Shown piece after piece: positions 50,690 to 60,588 of a stretch of DNA of 64,000 nt. This DNA comes from Novosphingobium profundi (GTDB lineage: Bacteria; Pseudomonadota; Alphaproteobacteria; Sphingomonadales; Sphingomonadaceae). The stretch covers positions 930,001 through 994,000 of the forward strand of contig NZ_JAIVLF010000001.1 of NCBI RefSeq assembly GCF_020524485.1, read 5' to 3'. The position numbers and the translations under genes are program-made. The notes under the pieces were generated by a model. The model worked only from the letters and a program-made list of their open reading frames with translations, made no database searches and was not told the DNA's origin. How positions within the stretch are numbered: position 1 is the first letter of the stretch; each line of letters opens with the position of its first letter.

Positions 50690-51633
50690 GCCGGCGGGCC
50701 GGTGAAATGCACGGTGACGGCCGGGCTTGCGCGCGACAGGAGGTCGGCAGCAAGGTCGGCGGGGCCCGTCAGGTCGCCCGAAGCGAAGCGGGCCTCGCCC
50801 TCGATCCGCTCGCCGCCGTCCGGCGCATAGATCGCCGCGCGCATGTGGAGCTGTTCGCCTTCATGGCGGGTGAGAACGGCAATCGGGCTGTGGCAATTGC
50901 CGCCGAGCCCTTCGAGGAGGGCACGCTCGGCCAGAACCGCGGCGCGGCTGGGCGCATCGTCGATGGCCGAGAGGAACGCGGCGGTGCGCGCATCGTCGGC
51001 GCGGCACTCGATCAGGATCGCGGCCTGCGCGGGGGCCGGGAACCAGTCCTCCTCGTCGAGGGGGTGGCCCGTGCCGGTTTCGCCCAGGCGCTTGAGGCCG
51101 GCTGCGGCGAGGAAAGTGGCGTCGGCCTCACCTGCAGCGAGCTTGGCAAGGCGCGTGGCGACATTGCCGCGAAAGGTCACCACCTTGCAGTCCGGCCGGG
51201 CGTGGAGAAGCTGTGCCGCCCGGCGCGGCGCGCTTGTCCCCACGACCGCGCCCGAAGGCAACGCGGCGATGCTGGCCGCGCCCACGAGCACGTCACGCAC
51301 GTCCTCGCGCGGGAGCACGGCGCCGATGGCAAAGATTTCGGGGCGCAGCGTCTCCACATCCTTGGCCGAATGCACCGAAAAGTCGATTTCCCCTTCGGCC
51401 AGCCAGGCGTCGAGCTCCTTGGTCCAGAGCGCTTTTCCCCCGATTTCGGCCAGAGCGCGGTCCTGGATGCGATCTCCGCTGGCAGTCACGGCCACGATCT
51501 CTATATGCGCAGGATTGATTCCATGCGCCTTTGCCAGGCGGTCGCGGGTCTCTTCGGCCTGGGCCATGGCAAGAGGCGAGCGGCGGGTGCCGAGGCGGAA
51601 GCGCGGATTGGGCGCGGTGGTCTGGGTAGTCAT
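50686..51633 (-). CDS. hemC: porphobilinogen deaminase (hydroxymethylbilane synthase)
   Basis: The 315-residue protein shows the HemC family signature: LGTRRSPLAMAQAEETRDRL, HSAKDVET, GTSAPRRAAQLLHARPDCKVVTFRGNV (about 135-161) and the cofactor-Cys region LGGNCHSPIAV. It links four porphobilinogen units on its dipyrromethane cofactor. ATG 51633 fits the family N-terminus. It is divergent from tsaD with a 74-base gap holding both promoters. Confidence 0.95.
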   Translation of the reverse strand: MTTQTTAPNPRFRLGTRRSPLAMAQAEETRDRLAKAHGINPAHIEIVAVTASGDRIQDRALAEIGGKALWTKELDAWLAEGEIDFSVHSAKDVETLRPEIFAIGAVLPREDVRDVLVGAASIAALPSGAVVGTSAPRRAAQLLHARPDCKVVTFRGNVATRLAKLAAGEADATFLAAAGLKRLGETGTGHPLDEEDWFPAPAQAAILIECRADDARTAAFLSAIDDAPSRAAVLAERALLEGLGGNCHSPIAVLTRHEGEQLHMRAAIYAPDGGERIEGEARFASGDLTGPADLAADLLSRASPAVTVHFTGPPA

Positions 51634-51707
51634 CGTGGAAACCGTGCTAGCGCCTGGGCGCTTCAAGGAAAAGGTCGTTCGGCCAAAGTGAGCGAGGTAG
51701 CGTGAGG

Positions 51708-52748
51708 ATGACGATTGTCCTCGGAATAGAAAGCTCGTGCGACGAGACCGCCGCGGCGCTGGTGACGGCGGACCGTACGATCCTGGCGCAGCGCATCGCG
51801 TCGCAGGACGAGGAGCACAAGCCCTTTGGCGGCGTCGTGCCCGAGATCGCCGCGCGCGCGCACGTCGAGCGCCTTGCGCCGCTGATCGAGGGTACGCTGG
51901 CCGATGCCGGAATGCGCCTGGACGAGGTCGACGCGATTGCCGCAACGGCAGGTCCGGGCCTGATCGGCGGGGTCATGGTCGGGCTGGTCTCGGCCAAGGC
52001 GTTGGCGATGGCGACAGGCAAGCCGCTGATCGCGATCAACCACCTGGAAGGCCATGCCCTTTCGCCCCGGCTTGCCGATGCGAGTCTGGCCTATCCCTAT
52101 CTCCTGCTGCTCGTTTCGGGCGGGCACTGCCAGATCCTGCTGGTTGAGGGCGTGGGCAAATTCCGCCGCCTTGCAACGACCATCGACGATGCGCTGGGGG
52201 AAGCCTTCGACAAGTCGGCCAAAGTGCTGGGACTGGGCTATCCGGGCGGTCCGGCGCTGGAGCGCCTGGCTGCGAGCGGCGATCCCAAGGCGGTGCCGCT
52301 GCCGCGTCCCCTGAAGGGCAGCAAGGAGCCGCATTTCTCCTTTGCCGGTCTCAAAAGCGCGGTCCTGCGCGCGCACCAGTCGGGCGAGTACAGCGCGGCC
52401 GACATTGCCGCCTCGTTCCAGCAGGCCGCGATCGAGTGCATCATTGACCGTACGCGCCGCGCGCTCAAGGGCATCGCGGATGTTGAACCGACGGCCCTCG
52501 TCGTTGCGGGCGGGGTTGCGGCGAACACCGCGATCCGCACCGCGCTGGAAAGACTGGCCGCCGATTTCAAGCTGCCGTTCATCGCCCCGCCACTCAAGCT
52601 GTGTACGGACAATGCGGCGATGATTGCCTGGGCCGGTGTGGAACGCCATGCGCTGGGGCAGAGCGATCCGCTCGACGTTTCCGCTCGGCCGCGCTGGCCG
52701 CTCGATCCGGACGCCGAGGCCGTGCGCGGAGCCGGAGTGAAGGCATGA
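51708..52748 (+). CDS. tsaD: tRNA N6-threonylcarbamoyladenosine synthase subunit TsaD
   Basis: The 346-residue protein has the Kae1/TsaD motifs: [15 protein letters not shown] at the start, [13 protein letters not shown] with the metal-binding His residues, [34 protein letters not shown] and the final [10 protein letters not shown]. It makes the t6A37 tRNA modification with TsaB, TsaC and TsaE. ATG 51708, with a GAGG site 10 bases before it, is preferred over GTG 51702. Confidence 0.96.
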   Translation: MTIVLGIESSCDETAAALVTADRTILAQRIASQDEEHKPFGGVVPEIAARAHVERLAPLIEGTLADAGMRLDEVDAIAATAGPGLIGGVMVGLVSAKALAMATGKPLIAINHLEGHALSPRLADASLAYPYLLLLVSGGHCQILLVEGVGKFRRLATTIDDALGEAFDKSAKVLGLGYPGGPALERLAASGDPKAVPLPRPLKGSKEPHFSFAGLKSAVLRAHQSGEYSAADIAASFQQAAIECIIDRTRRALKGIADVEPTALVVAGGVAANTAIRTALERLAADFKLPFIAPPLKLCTDNAAMIAWAGVERHALGQSDPLDVSARPRWPLDPDAEAVRGAGVKA

Positions 52749-53764
52749 CAACGATGAATGCAAGCGATCTGGCGGTCGGGGTCATCGGCGCAGGTGCCTG
52801 GGGCACCGCGCTTGCTCAGGCGCTGGCCCGCGCGGGGAACCGGGAGGTGAAGCTCTGGGCGCGCGAGGCGGATCTTGCCACGCGCATCAATGATACCCGT
52901 GTCAACGACACCTATCTTCCGGGCGCCGAGCTCGATCCGGCGATCCGGGCGACCTCGGACCTTGCCGAGATGGCTGAGCTTCCGGTGCTGTTGGCGGTGG
53001 TCCCTGCGCAGTTCCTCGCTTCGGTGATCGGGCAGCTGCCTGCCGCAGAGCGCGATCTGGTGCTTTGCGCCAAGGGGATCGAGGCGTCCAGCGGGCGGCT
53101 GATGGCCGAGGTCGCGGCTGAGGCCGCGCCGGGCAGCCGTCTTGCCGTACTATCGGGACCGACCTTCGCGCATGAAGTCGCCGCGGGACTGCCCACAGCC
53201 ATCACGCTCGCCTGTTCGGGTGGGGAGGCGCAGTGGCAGCGGCTCGCGCCCCTGATCGCGAGTCCCGCCTTCCGGCCCTACTATTCCGACGATGTGATCG
53301 GGGCCGAGATCGGCGGCGCGATCAAGAACGTGCTGGCGATTGCCTGCGGCGTTGCCGAGGGGCTTGGCCTTGGCCAGAATGCGCGCGCGGCGCTGATCGC
53401 GCGCGGCTATGCCGAGATGCAGCGCTTTGGCCTGGCGCGCGGTGGCCGCGCCGAGACGCTGGCGGGCCTGTGCGGTCTGGGCGATCTGGTGCTGACCTGT
53501 TCCTCGACCTCGAGCCGCAACTTCTCGCTGGGCCTCGCGCTCGGGCAGGGCCAGAGCGCCGCCGAAGCGCTGGCGGGCAAGAGTTCGGTCGCCGAAGGGG
53601 CGGCCACCGCGCCGATCCTCGATGATCTTGCGCGGCGCGAGGGGCTAGACATGCCCATCGTCGCCGCGGTCCGCCGTCTTCTTGAAGGCGCCGCACCGGC
53701 AGGTGAAGTCGTCGCCGACATCCTCTCGCGCCCCTTGCGCTCCGAGCAGGAGCGCCTGGGTTGA
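52745..53764 (+). CDS. gpsA: glycerol-3-phosphate dehydrogenase [NAD(P)+]
   Basis: The 339-residue protein has the Rossmann GxGxxG ([16 protein letters not shown], about 13-28), [46 protein letters not shown] (catalytic Lys in IKN) and [14 protein letters not shown]. It reduces dihydroxyacetone phosphate to sn-glycerol-3-phosphate for phospholipids. Its ATG overlaps the tsaD stop (ATGA), and its own stop overlaps the TTG of the flippase gene. Confidence 0.95.
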   Translation: MTTMNASDLAVGVIGAGAWGTALAQALARAGNREVKLWAREADLATRINDTRVNDTYLPGAELDPAIRATSDLAEMAELPVLLAVVPAQFLASVIGQLPAAERDLVLCAKGIEASSGRLMAEVAAEAAPGSRLAVLSGPTFAHEVAAGLPTAITLACSGGEAQWQRLAPLIASPAFRPYYSDDVIGAEIGGAIKNVLAIACGVAEGLGLGQNARAALIARGYAEMQRFGLARGGRAETLAGLCGLGDLVLTCSSTSSRNFSLGLALGQGQSAAEALAGKSSVAEGAATAPILDDLARREGLDMPIVAAVRRLLEGAAPAGEVVADILSRPLRSEQERLG

Positions 53765-55281
53765 ACGACACCGTTTCGCGCGCCGAGGCTGGCCGGGACA
53801 AGCAGGACGGCGATGATATCGCCGCTCTGGCCAAGGGCGGGCGCACCAATTTCCTGGGCTTTTTCCTGCGCCTTGCCGCGCGCATTCCCTTCCTGTTCAT
53901 TGCCGGGCGGGCGGCGGCCTATGGGCCTGCCGCGCTCGGACGTTTTGCTTCTGCGCTCGTCATCATCGAACTGACCGCGATGGTCTGCACGATGGGTGAG
54001 AAGCGCGGGCTGGCCCAGCGCATGAGCGAGGCCGAAGGCAAGGAACTGCCCGCCAACACCGTCTTCGATGGCGTGGCGGTCTCGCTACTGGCCTCGTGTG
54101 CGGCGGCGCTGTTCTTCTGGTTCGTGCCCGCCCCGATGTTCCCGGGCGGCACCTATACCCAGATCGACCGGCTGATGGTGATCGCGATCCCGCCGCTGGC
54201 GCTGACCGAGATCTGGCTGGCCGCGCTCGCCTATCGCCTGCAGATCAGCCCGACGGTCTGGTCGCGTGCCATCGTCGAGCCCTGGACGATCTCGATCATG
54301 GCGGGCCTGATGATCTTCGTCGCGCCCGAAAGCGGGCTTTCGCTCGCCTATATCGCGTCGATCTTTGCCGCCGCGATCACCGCCTTCGTGCCCTTTATCC
54401 GCGCTTATGGACTGCCGCGTGGCTGGCGCCCGCGCGCGGGCGTCATGCGCCGCCTCGCCGTGCGCTCGATGCCGATTGCGCTGGCCGATACGATCGAGTG
54501 GGGCACGCGCCGTGTCGACGTGCTGCTGCTGGGCTTTCTCGCGCCGCCCTCGGCGGTTGGCGTCTACTACGCCGCGCAGCAGGTCGCGAGCCTTCCGCAA
54601 AAGCTCAAGACCAGCTTCGAGCCGGTGCTGGGGCCGGTCATCACCCGCGCGCTCAAGCGCAAGGACTACGGCGCGATTGCGCGCCAGGTCAGCCAGGTGG
54701 GCTTCTGGATCATGGCTGCGCAGGCCGCCATCGCGCTGTCACTGGGCATCACCGGTGAGGGCGTCATGGGCCTGATCGGGCGCGAATTCGTGGGCGGGAC
54801 AGGCGCACTGGCGCTTCTGCTCGCCGCCGAAGTTGTCGCCTCGACCGCGGTCGTCAGCGAGGCGGCGCTGATCTACGTGCACCGTGTGCGCAATCTGGGC
54901 GTGTCGCTCGCGACCATCGGCTTCCAGGCGGTCCTGACGTTCGCCGGGATCCTGCTCATGCAGCACCTGGGGTACAATTCGCTGTTCCAGGCCGCAGCGG
55001 CGGCGGGCGCGCTCTTCATCGCGCTGGGGCTGGCCTCGGTGGTGAAGGCGAAGATGCTCGCGAAGTTCCTGGGCCATCCGATCAACAACTGGCGCTGGCC
55101 GCTGCTCTGGGCGGCAGCCCCCGCGGTGGCGATCGGCTTTGTCTTCACGCAGTATCTGCCCGAGTGGGTGGAACTGGCGATAGGCATCCCCGCGATCCTG
55201 GGTTCCTACCTTTTTGTCATATGGAAGAAGGCCTTCGGGCCGGAAGACCGCAAGCTGTTCCAGAAGACCAAGTCGGACTGA
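53761..55281 (+). CDS. polysaccharide flippase-like membrane protein (MOP superfamily)
   Basis: The 506-residue protein has about 12-14 membrane segments, starting at residue 30 (FLGFFLRLAARIPFLFIAGRAA), with a charged mid-loop and a cytoplasmic tail. The pattern is typical of MATE/Wzx/MVF-type lipid-linked oligosaccharide flippases of the MOP superfamily. TTG 53761 overlaps the gpsA stop, so it belongs to the tsaD-gpsA unit. The substrate is unknown; no other sugar-polymer genes are near. Confidence 0.7.
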   Translation: MNDTVSRAEAGRDKQDGDDIAALAKGGRTNFLGFFLRLAARIPFLFIAGRAAAYGPAALGRFASALVIIELTAMVCTMGEKRGLAQRMSEAEGKELPANTVFDGVAVSLLASCAAALFFWFVPAPMFPGGTYTQIDRLMVIAIPPLALTEIWLAALAYRLQISPTVWSRAIVEPWTISIMAGLMIFVAPESGLSLAYIASIFAAAITAFVPFIRAYGLPRGWRPRAGVMRRLAVRSMPIALADTIEWGTRRVDVLLLGFLAPPSAVGVYYAAQQVASLPQKLKTSFEPVLGPVITRALKRKDYGAIARQVSQVGFWIMAAQAAIALSLGITGEGVMGLIGREFVGGTGALALLLAAEVVASTAVVSEAALIYVHRVRNLGVSLATIGFQAVLTFAGILLMQHLGYNSLFQAAAAAGALFIALGLASVVKAKMLAKFLGHPINNWRWPLLWAAAPAVAIGFVFTQYLPEWVELAIGIPAILGSYLFVIWKKAFGPEDRKLFQKTKSD

Positions 55282-55385
55282 TCGCCGCTTCCCTTTCGTA
55301 TCGTCGCGTGCAGGGCTCGTTCAGTCGCGATTAACGGGCGCGGTGGCGTTCTCGTTTTCCTGCAACGGGACGAGGGGATGGGTTT

Positions 55386-57068
55386 ATGGTGGTTCGCAAG
55401 GATCTGACGGGCCGTGTGGCGAGGCTGGGGCTGGTGCTTTCGGGCCTCAGCCTTCTGGCCGCGTGCGGCGAAGTGGCGGACGCGCCGCCCCCTCCACCGT
55501 TGGCAATCGCGCCGCCACCACCGCCTCCGCCGCCGCCACCTCCGGCTCCACCACCCGGTATCGTCCCTGCGCCTTCGACGCCGTCTGCCGTCACCGTCAC
55601 TGGGGCAAGGCTTGCGGATTCGATGCAGGACAGCCGCTTCGTACCGCCCGTGCAGGTCCCCACGCAGCCCGGGCGCGAGCAGTACGAAGGCGAAGAAGTC
55701 TCGGCGGTGAAGCGCGTGGCGCAGGCGCCCGTCTCCACGTTCTCGGTCGATGTCGATACCGGCGCCTACACCAACACCCGCCGCTTCCTGACGCAGGGCC
55801 AGCTGCCCCCGGCGCGGGCCGTGCGCACCGAAGAGTTCATCAACTACTTCCGCTACGATTACCCGGCGCCCGACAGCCGCGAGGCTCCGTTCTCGGTCAC
55901 CACGGACATGGCGCAAACGCCCTGGAACTCCGAAACGCGCCTCTTGCGCATCGGCCTTCGCGGCTATGACATCGCGCGCGATAGCCGCCCTCCAGCCAAT
56001 CTGGTGTTCCTGCTCGACGTTTCGGGGTCAATGCGCGCGCCGGACAAGCTCCCGCTTCTCAAGACCGCGCTTTCGGGGCTGGCCGGGGAACTGGGCGAAC
56101 AGGACCGTGTCTCGATCGTGGTCTATGCAGGCGCTGCCGGGCTGGTCCTGCCGCCCACCAACGACACGCGCAAGATCCGGGCCGCGCTCGATACGCTGAG
56201 CGCGGGCGGTTCGACGGCGGGCGCGGCGGGCCTCAAACTGGCCTACAACATCGCGCGTGACAGCTTTATCGAAGGGGGCGTCAACCGCATTCTCATCGGC
56301 ACCGATGGCGACTTCAACGTCGGGATCACCGACCGCGAGGACATGATCGCGATGATCGAGAAGGAGCGCGACGCCGGGATCACGCTGACGACGCTCGGCT
56401 TTGGGCAGGGCAACTACAACGAGGCGTTGATGGAGCAGGTCGCCGACCATGGGAACGGCAACTACGCCTACGTCGACAGCGCGCTCGAGGCGAAGAAAGT
56501 GCTGGGCGACCAGATGGCTTCCACGCTCTTCACCATCGCCAAGGACGTGAAGATCCAGGTCGAGTTCAACCCGGCACTCGTCAGCGAGTACCGGCTGCTG
56601 GGCTACGAGAACCGGGCATTGCGCGAGGAGGACTTCGAAAACGATGCGGTCGATGCAGGTGACATCGGGGCGGGGCACCAGGTGACCGCGCTCTACGAGA
56701 TCGTGCCGACAGGCGCCAAGGGCTGGCTGCCCGAACGGCGCTACGAGGACACGCCGAACACGGCCGCGCAGGCCCGGGCGCAGGAACTGGCCTTCGTCAA
56801 GCTGCGCTACAAGCTGCCGGACGGCACGACCTCGAGGCTGATCGAGCGGCCGGTCCCGGCAAGCCTCGTGGCCAGCGCCAAGGCGCCGCGCGGCGACTTC
56901 GCCTTTGCCGCGGCGGTTGCGGCCTTCGGGCAGGATCTGCGCGGGGATACGCTCCTCAATGGGTTCGATGAGGGGGACGTGGCGCGCCTCGCCGGGCAGC
57001 CCGATGACTACTGGCGCCAGGAATTTGTGAAGCTGGTGGGACTTGCCGGGGCATTGAAGGGCGATTGA
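55386..57068 (+). CDS. von Willebrand factor A lipoprotein (YfbK-like)
   Basis: The 560-residue protein is a lipoprotein (lipobox L-L-A-A-C, Cys27) with a run of Pro residues (about 34-58), a conserved region STFSVDVDTGAYTNTRRFL and a VWA domain with the MIDAS motif DVSGSM at 211-216, plus GTDGDFNVGI. A C-terminal domain (about 440-560) closes it. This is the layout of the YfbK family. It is likely on the periplasmic side of a membrane and may bind partners through Mg2+; its function is not established. Confidence 0.82.
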   Translation: MVVRKDLTGRVARLGLVLSGLSLLAACGEVADAPPPPPLAIAPPPPPPPPPPPAPPPGIVPAPSTPSAVTVTGARLADSMQDSRFVPPVQVPTQPGREQYEGEEVSAVKRVAQAPVSTFSVDVDTGAYTNTRRFLTQGQLPPARAVRTEEFINYFRYDYPAPDSREAPFSVTTDMAQTPWNSETRLLRIGLRGYDIARDSRPPANLVFLLDVSGSMRAPDKLPLLKTALSGLAGELGEQDRVSIVVYAGAAGLVLPPTNDTRKIRAALDTLSAGGSTAGAAGLKLAYNIARDSFIEGGVNRILIGTDGDFNVGITDREDMIAMIEKERDAGITLTTLGFGQGNYNEALMEQVADHGNGNYAYVDSALEAKKVLGDQMASTLFTIAKDVKIQVEFNPALVSEYRLLGYENRALREEDFENDAVDAGDIGAGHQVTALYEIVPTGAKGWLPERRYEDTPNTAAQARAQELAFVKLRYKLPDGTTSRLIERPVPASLVASAKAPRGDFAFAAAVAAFGQDLRGDTLLNGFDEGDVARLAGQPDDYWRQEFVKLVGLAGALKGD

Positions 57069-57116
57069 GCAGTCTTGGAGGCTGACAGGGACGCGCGATC
57101 GCTCTAGGCTTGGCCC

Positions 57117-57848
57117 ATGAATCCGCGTAACGCCTTGATTGCCGGGGCAGGTGCTGCCCTGTGCCTGCTCCTTTCTGCCGCTGGCATGGTTCTGAACGGC
57201 CCCGGCTTTGTCGCCGGGCTCGAACGCGAGGCGCAGGCCGCGCGCAGCGGTGTCGAGGGGGGCGACGGGGTCGAGCTGGCCTTCAAGGACCGCTACGGCT
57301 GGCTGACGCGCCACCCGATCCTGTCGGGCGGCGATGAATTGCCCCAGGTCCTTCGTCAGCAGGTCGCTGCCGGGATCGCGGCAGTGCCGGGTATCGGCGG
57401 GATCAGCTGGTCGCGCACGAGCACGCGCGCGGACAATCCCGAGGCGGTCCATTGCCAGAGCGATGTCGAGCGTATCCTCCAGACCCGCACGATCCGCTTC
57501 ACGCAGTCCTCGGCGCGTCTCGATCCGGCCAGTGGACGATTGCTCGACGAGGTTGCGCGAGCGCTGCGCCCCTGTGTCGGCAGCATCATCGCGGTCACCG
57601 GCCACACCGATGAGGGCGGCAACGCCGAGGTCGACAAAGCCTTCTCGCTCGCGCGCGCCGAAGCGGTGCGCTGGGCGCTGATCGGGCGCGGGATCCCGGC
57701 CGATGGTCTGCGCGCGGCAGGCGTGGGCGCAAGCCAGCCGATCTCCGGGCTCAACCCGAGCGACCCGGCGAACCGCCGGATCGAGTTTTCGGTGATCGTA
57801 TCCGCGCCGGTCAAGCCGACCCCCATCGACACGCCGGGACCGGGCTGA
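57117..57848 (+). CDS. OmpA-family C-terminal domain protein
   Basis: The 243-residue protein has an N-terminal membrane anchor or signal helix (about 7-30), a middle domain with a Cys, and a C-terminal OmpA-like domain: IRFTQSSARLDPASGRLLDEVA, IIAVTGHTDEGGNAEVDKAFSLARAEAVRWALIGRGI (from about 159) and NRRIEFSV. It probably binds peptidoglycan. It follows the VWA gene with a 48-base gap. Confidence 0.8.
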   Translation: MNPRNALIAGAGAALCLLLSAAGMVLNGPGFVAGLEREAQAARSGVEGGDGVELAFKDRYGWLTRHPILSGGDELPQVLRQQVAAGIAAVPGIGGISWSRTSTRADNPEAVHCQSDVERILQTRTIRFTQSSARLDPASGRLLDEVARALRPCVGSIIAVTGHTDEGGNAEVDKAFSLARAEAVRWALIGRGIPADGLRAAGVGASQPISGLNPSDPANRRIEFSVIVSAPVKPTPIDTPGPG

Positions 57849-57972
57849 TGCGTGCAGACCCGGCCCGAACTCGTGGCCTGCTGCCAAGGGCATTGGGATC
57901 GGGCGGGCGGGCTGCTATGCGCGGCCCCAACTCCGGCACTTCACGGAAATCGACGCTTGGAAAGGACTGCTG

Positions 57973-58065
57973 ATGCCCTTGTGGCTGGAACTGGCCGTAT
58001 CGGTGCTGCTCACGTATGGTCTGGGCCTGGGCATCGGCTGGCTCATATGGAAACGAAAAGGATAA
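57973..58065 (+). CDS. 30-residue membrane peptide
   Basis: A short frame from ATG 57973 to TAA 58065 encodes one hydrophobic helix (LELAVSVLLTYGLGLGIGWL) ending in a basic WKRKG tail. It sits directly before the helix-hairpin-helix membrane gene, with only four bases between, which supports a real gene. GGAA-type bases precede the ATG only weakly. Function unknown. Confidence 0.55.
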   Translation: MPLWLELAVSVLLTYGLGLGIGWLIWKRKG

Positions 58066-58069
58066 TATC

Positions 58070-58798
58070 GTGCTGCAAATGATCGAGGCCAACTGGCTGA
58101 TCTTCGTTGCCGCCCTGGTGATCGGGATCGTGGTCGCCTTCTGGATCTTCGCGCATGGATCGAAGAAGCCGGGTGAGCGCACGCACCGCCCGGACGTGCT
58201 GGACGAAGGCGCCGCGCCCGCCCAGCGCAACCAGGCGCTCATAGATTCCGCGAGCCCCGCCTCGCAATACGACCTGCCCGTACCCGGCGTTGACGATGCC
58301 GACACGCGTGAGAAGCAGCCCGCGCATATCGACCCGCCCGCCGCGGCCGGAACCATGGCCGGGATCGGCGAGGTGATTGCCGTTGCGGCGCAGGAAGAGG
58401 CGGACGAGGCGCGCAGCCACAAGGCCGAAGAGGAGGTCGTGAAGGTCCCGGAGCCGACCCCTGCAGACGAGGCGCCCAAGGCTGAGGATACGCCTGCAGC
58501 TGCCCCTGCCCCCGCGCCGGAAGAACCTGCTCCTGCTCTTGCACCCGCGACGGAGGCGCAGAGCGATGACCTGCGCAAGATCAAGGGGCTGGGCCCCAAG
58601 ATGCAGAAGCTCCTCGCGTCACTGGGTGTGACGACGTACGCGCAGATCGCCGCCTGGAGCGAGGCGGATCTCGATGAGCTCGATGGCAAGCTCGGCGCCT
58701 TCGCCGGGCGTCCGCGCCGCGACAAGTGGGTGGAGCAGGCCCGCCTTCTGGCCGAGGGCAATACGGCGTCTTACGAGGCCGAATTCGGTAAACTCTGA
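58070..58798 (+). CDS. membrane-anchored helix-hairpin-helix protein
   Basis: The 242-residue protein has an N-terminal membrane helix (about 9-30, ANWLIFVAALVIGIVVAFWIFA), a long Ala/Pro/Glu-rich linker (about 40-180) and a C-terminal helix-hairpin-helix-type domain (DLRKIKGLGPKMQKLLASLGV, YAQIAAWSEADLDELDG, GRPRRDKWVEQARLLAEG). The domain pairs a G-L-G-P hairpin with a W-x-x-Q-A-x-x-L helix and is common in alphaproteobacteria, but its function is unknown. GTG 58070 has AAAGGA at the ideal distance; ATG 58079 is an alternative. Confidence 0.75.
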   Translation: MLQMIEANWLIFVAALVIGIVVAFWIFAHGSKKPGERTHRPDVLDEGAAPAQRNQALIDSASPASQYDLPVPGVDDADTREKQPAHIDPPAAAGTMAGIGEVIAVAAQEEADEARSHKAEEEVVKVPEPTPADEAPKAEDTPAAAPAPAPEEPAPALAPATEAQSDDLRKIKGLGPKMQKLLASLGVTTYAQIAAWSEADLDELDGKLGAFAGRPRRDKWVEQARLLAEGNTASYEAEFGKL

Positions 58799-58822
58799 GT
58801 TTCATCCGATCGGAAAATGAAG

Positions 58823-58849
58823 AAAAGGGGGCTTTGGGCCCCCTTTTTT
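58823..58849 (+). terminator. rho-independent terminator of the HHH-protein gene
   Basis: AAAAGGGGGC and GCCCCCTTTT form a 10-bp stem with a 5-base loop and end in a T-run (TTTTTT), about 25 bases after the stop codon. Confidence 0.85.
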
Positions 58850-58859
58850 AGTTCCGTAG

Positions 58860-58885
58860 AAAACATGAACGTATTTTCATGTTTT
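58860..58885. other. AT-rich hairpin
   Basis: AAAACATGAA (58860-58869) and TTCATGTTTT (58876-58885) form a perfect 10-bp stem with a 6-base loop. It is a few bases after the terminator at 58823 and starts a distinctly AT-rich stretch to about 59040. It may be a second terminator or an operator; nothing else is seen there. Confidence 0.4.
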
Positions 58886-59015
58886 TCTTTATGTATTTTG
58901 CAGATGTCCAATCTGGGCGACCGCGAGGGCTTTTCGGGCTCACTCGATGACTTGTTTATAGTAACTGCCCAAATTTGGAAAGGTGATTTCTTTAATTTAA
59001 CATTATGTTTACTTA

Positions 59016-60533
59016 CTAATTGCGTTTGGCGTAACTTTCAAGAATGTCACGTCGCATCGCGGCCCCACTGTCGAGGCGCGAGTAAAACATGTGTCCGCCC
59101 GGATACTTGTGCAGGTTCACGCGGCTAGCCTGGCCGAAATCGGGCATCTGGTCGATGATCAGCTGCGAGGCGAAATAGGGGCAGGAAAGATCGTCCCAGC
59201 CATGCACGATGTCGACGCTCATCTTGGGGTCGATGGCAATGGCCTTGCGCAGGTCCTGAACCGGGCTGTCGGTGTTGTCGCGGTCCCAGGCGCGGTTCAC
59301 CTCGTAGGACAGCGCGTTGTAGCGCGCGTTGACCTTCCAGCCGACCTGGCGGGTCACGAAATCGACCATGGCCGAAGTGGTGGGCGCGATGAGGGTGGTC
59401 AGCAGAGGGTCATTGTACTGCGCGCGCGAACTGGCCGGGAAGGGGTCGTAGGCGGTGAAGTTGCTGTCGTAGACCGAACCGACAAGGCCCTGCGTGCGAC
59501 GGATCTCGCGCAGGTACGTACCGATGTCGATGCGCCCGTCCATGCGCTGCACCAGTTCGGGATCGAGGCCAGTGAACTCGGCGACGCGGGCCGACAGGCG
59601 CGCGGTTGCCGCCTTGTCGCGCGGCCCGGCGATGAAATCGGCCAGGAACTGTGTGCGCAGGTACTCTTCCACCGGGCCCATGTTGCTCTCGTCGAGGTGC
59701 TGGCCCTGCCGCTCGAAGTGGCCCGCGGCCATGGCCGGATAGTTCAGCATCCAGGGAAGCGGCGAGAGCGCGGTGTCATCGCCGATGGCCGCCGGATCGA
59801 GGTAGGGCGAGACGAGCACCATGCCATTGACGCCAATCCCGATCTGGGTTTGCAGGTAGTAGGCCAGGCGCGGCACGCGGTAGCCGCCGTAGCTCTCGCC
59901 GGTCAGGTACTTGGGACTGGCCAGACGCTCTTCCTTGACGAGCCAGTCGTAGATGACGCGGCTGAGGTAGTGGATGTCGGCGTCGGCGGCGTAGAACTCG
60001 GCGTTGGTAGTCTTCTCGTCGGCGCGCGAGCGCGAGAAGCCAGTGCCGATGGGATCGATGAAGACAAGGTCGGTGAAGTCGAGCCAGGAATTGGGGTTGT
60101 CCTGAAGCACGGCCGGATCGCTGGGGGAATCGCCCTGGGCGCCAAAGGCAACACGCTTGGGGCCGATGGCGCCCAGGTTCAGATAGACCGACGCCGCGCC
60201 GGGCCCTCCGTTGAAGGCGAAGGTCACGGGCCGGTTCTCGGCCTGCTTTCCGGGCAGGGTGTACGCCGTATAGACGACCTCGCCGATCAGCTTGCCCTTG
60301 GCATCGTGAACGGGGATCGTGCCGACCGTGGCGGTGTAGGACACATTCTTGCCGCCGATGACGGCGCTCTGGCGTACCGAGGCGTCTTCGGGGAGGGGCG
60401 GGAGCGAGTCCTCGCTTGCGGTTTCAGCCTTGCTTGCCGAAGCCTTCTCGTCGGCGGCGTGGAGCGCCTGCGTGGCGGGAAGGAGGGCGCTGGTCGCCAG
60501 GAGCAGCCCGAGGGCCAGTTGTGCACGTCGCAT
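59016..60533 (-). CDS. serine carboxypeptidase, peptidase family S10
   Basis: The 505-residue secreted protein has a signal peptide (about 1-27, ending LHA) and the S10 catalytic triad: Ser in TGESYGGYRVP, Asp in HGWDDLSCPYF and His in KYPGGHMFYS. It also has the NGGPGAASVYLNLGAIGP oxyanion region. It should cut C-terminal residues from peptides in the periplasm. ATG 60533 gives a clean signal peptide; ATG 60572 would add 13 residues. It lies 120 bases downstream of the CoA-transferase gene on the same strand. Confidence 0.9.
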   Translation of the reverse strand: MRRAQLALGLLLATSALLPATQALHAADEKASASKAETASEDSLPPLPEDASVRQSAVIGGKNVSYTATVGTIPVHDAKGKLIGEVVYTAYTLPGKQAENRPVTFAFNGGPGAASVYLNLGAIGPKRVAFGAQGDSPSDPAVLQDNPNSWLDFTDLVFIDPIGTGFSRSRADEKTTNAEFYAADADIHYLSRVIYDWLVKEERLASPKYLTGESYGGYRVPRLAYYLQTQIGIGVNGMVLVSPYLDPAAIGDDTALSPLPWMLNYPAMAAGHFERQGQHLDESNMGPVEEYLRTQFLADFIAGPRDKAATARLSARVAEFTGLDPELVQRMDGRIDIGTYLREIRRTQGLVGSVYDSNFTAYDPFPASSRAQYNDPLLTTLIAPTTSAMVDFVTRQVGWKVNARYNALSYEVNRAWDRDNTDSPVQDLRKAIAIDPKMSVDIVHGWDDLSCPYFASQLIIDQMPDFGQASRVNLHKYPGGHMFYSRLDSGAAMRRDILESYAKRN

Positions 60534-60542
60534 GGTGAGTAG

Positions 60543-60581
60543 GTACCTCGCTTGCCGGGATGGGGATGGCAAGCGAGGTAC
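60543..60581. repeat. 14-bp inverted repeat before the S10 peptidase
   Basis: GTACCTCGCTTGCC (60543-60556) and GGCAAGCGAGGTAC (60568-60581) are perfect inverted copies with an 11-base spacer. The repeat ends 10 bases before the peptidase start codon, so in mRNA it could mask the ribosome site; as DNA it could bind a dimeric protein. Confidence 0.8.
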
Positions 60582-60588
60582 TCTACCG

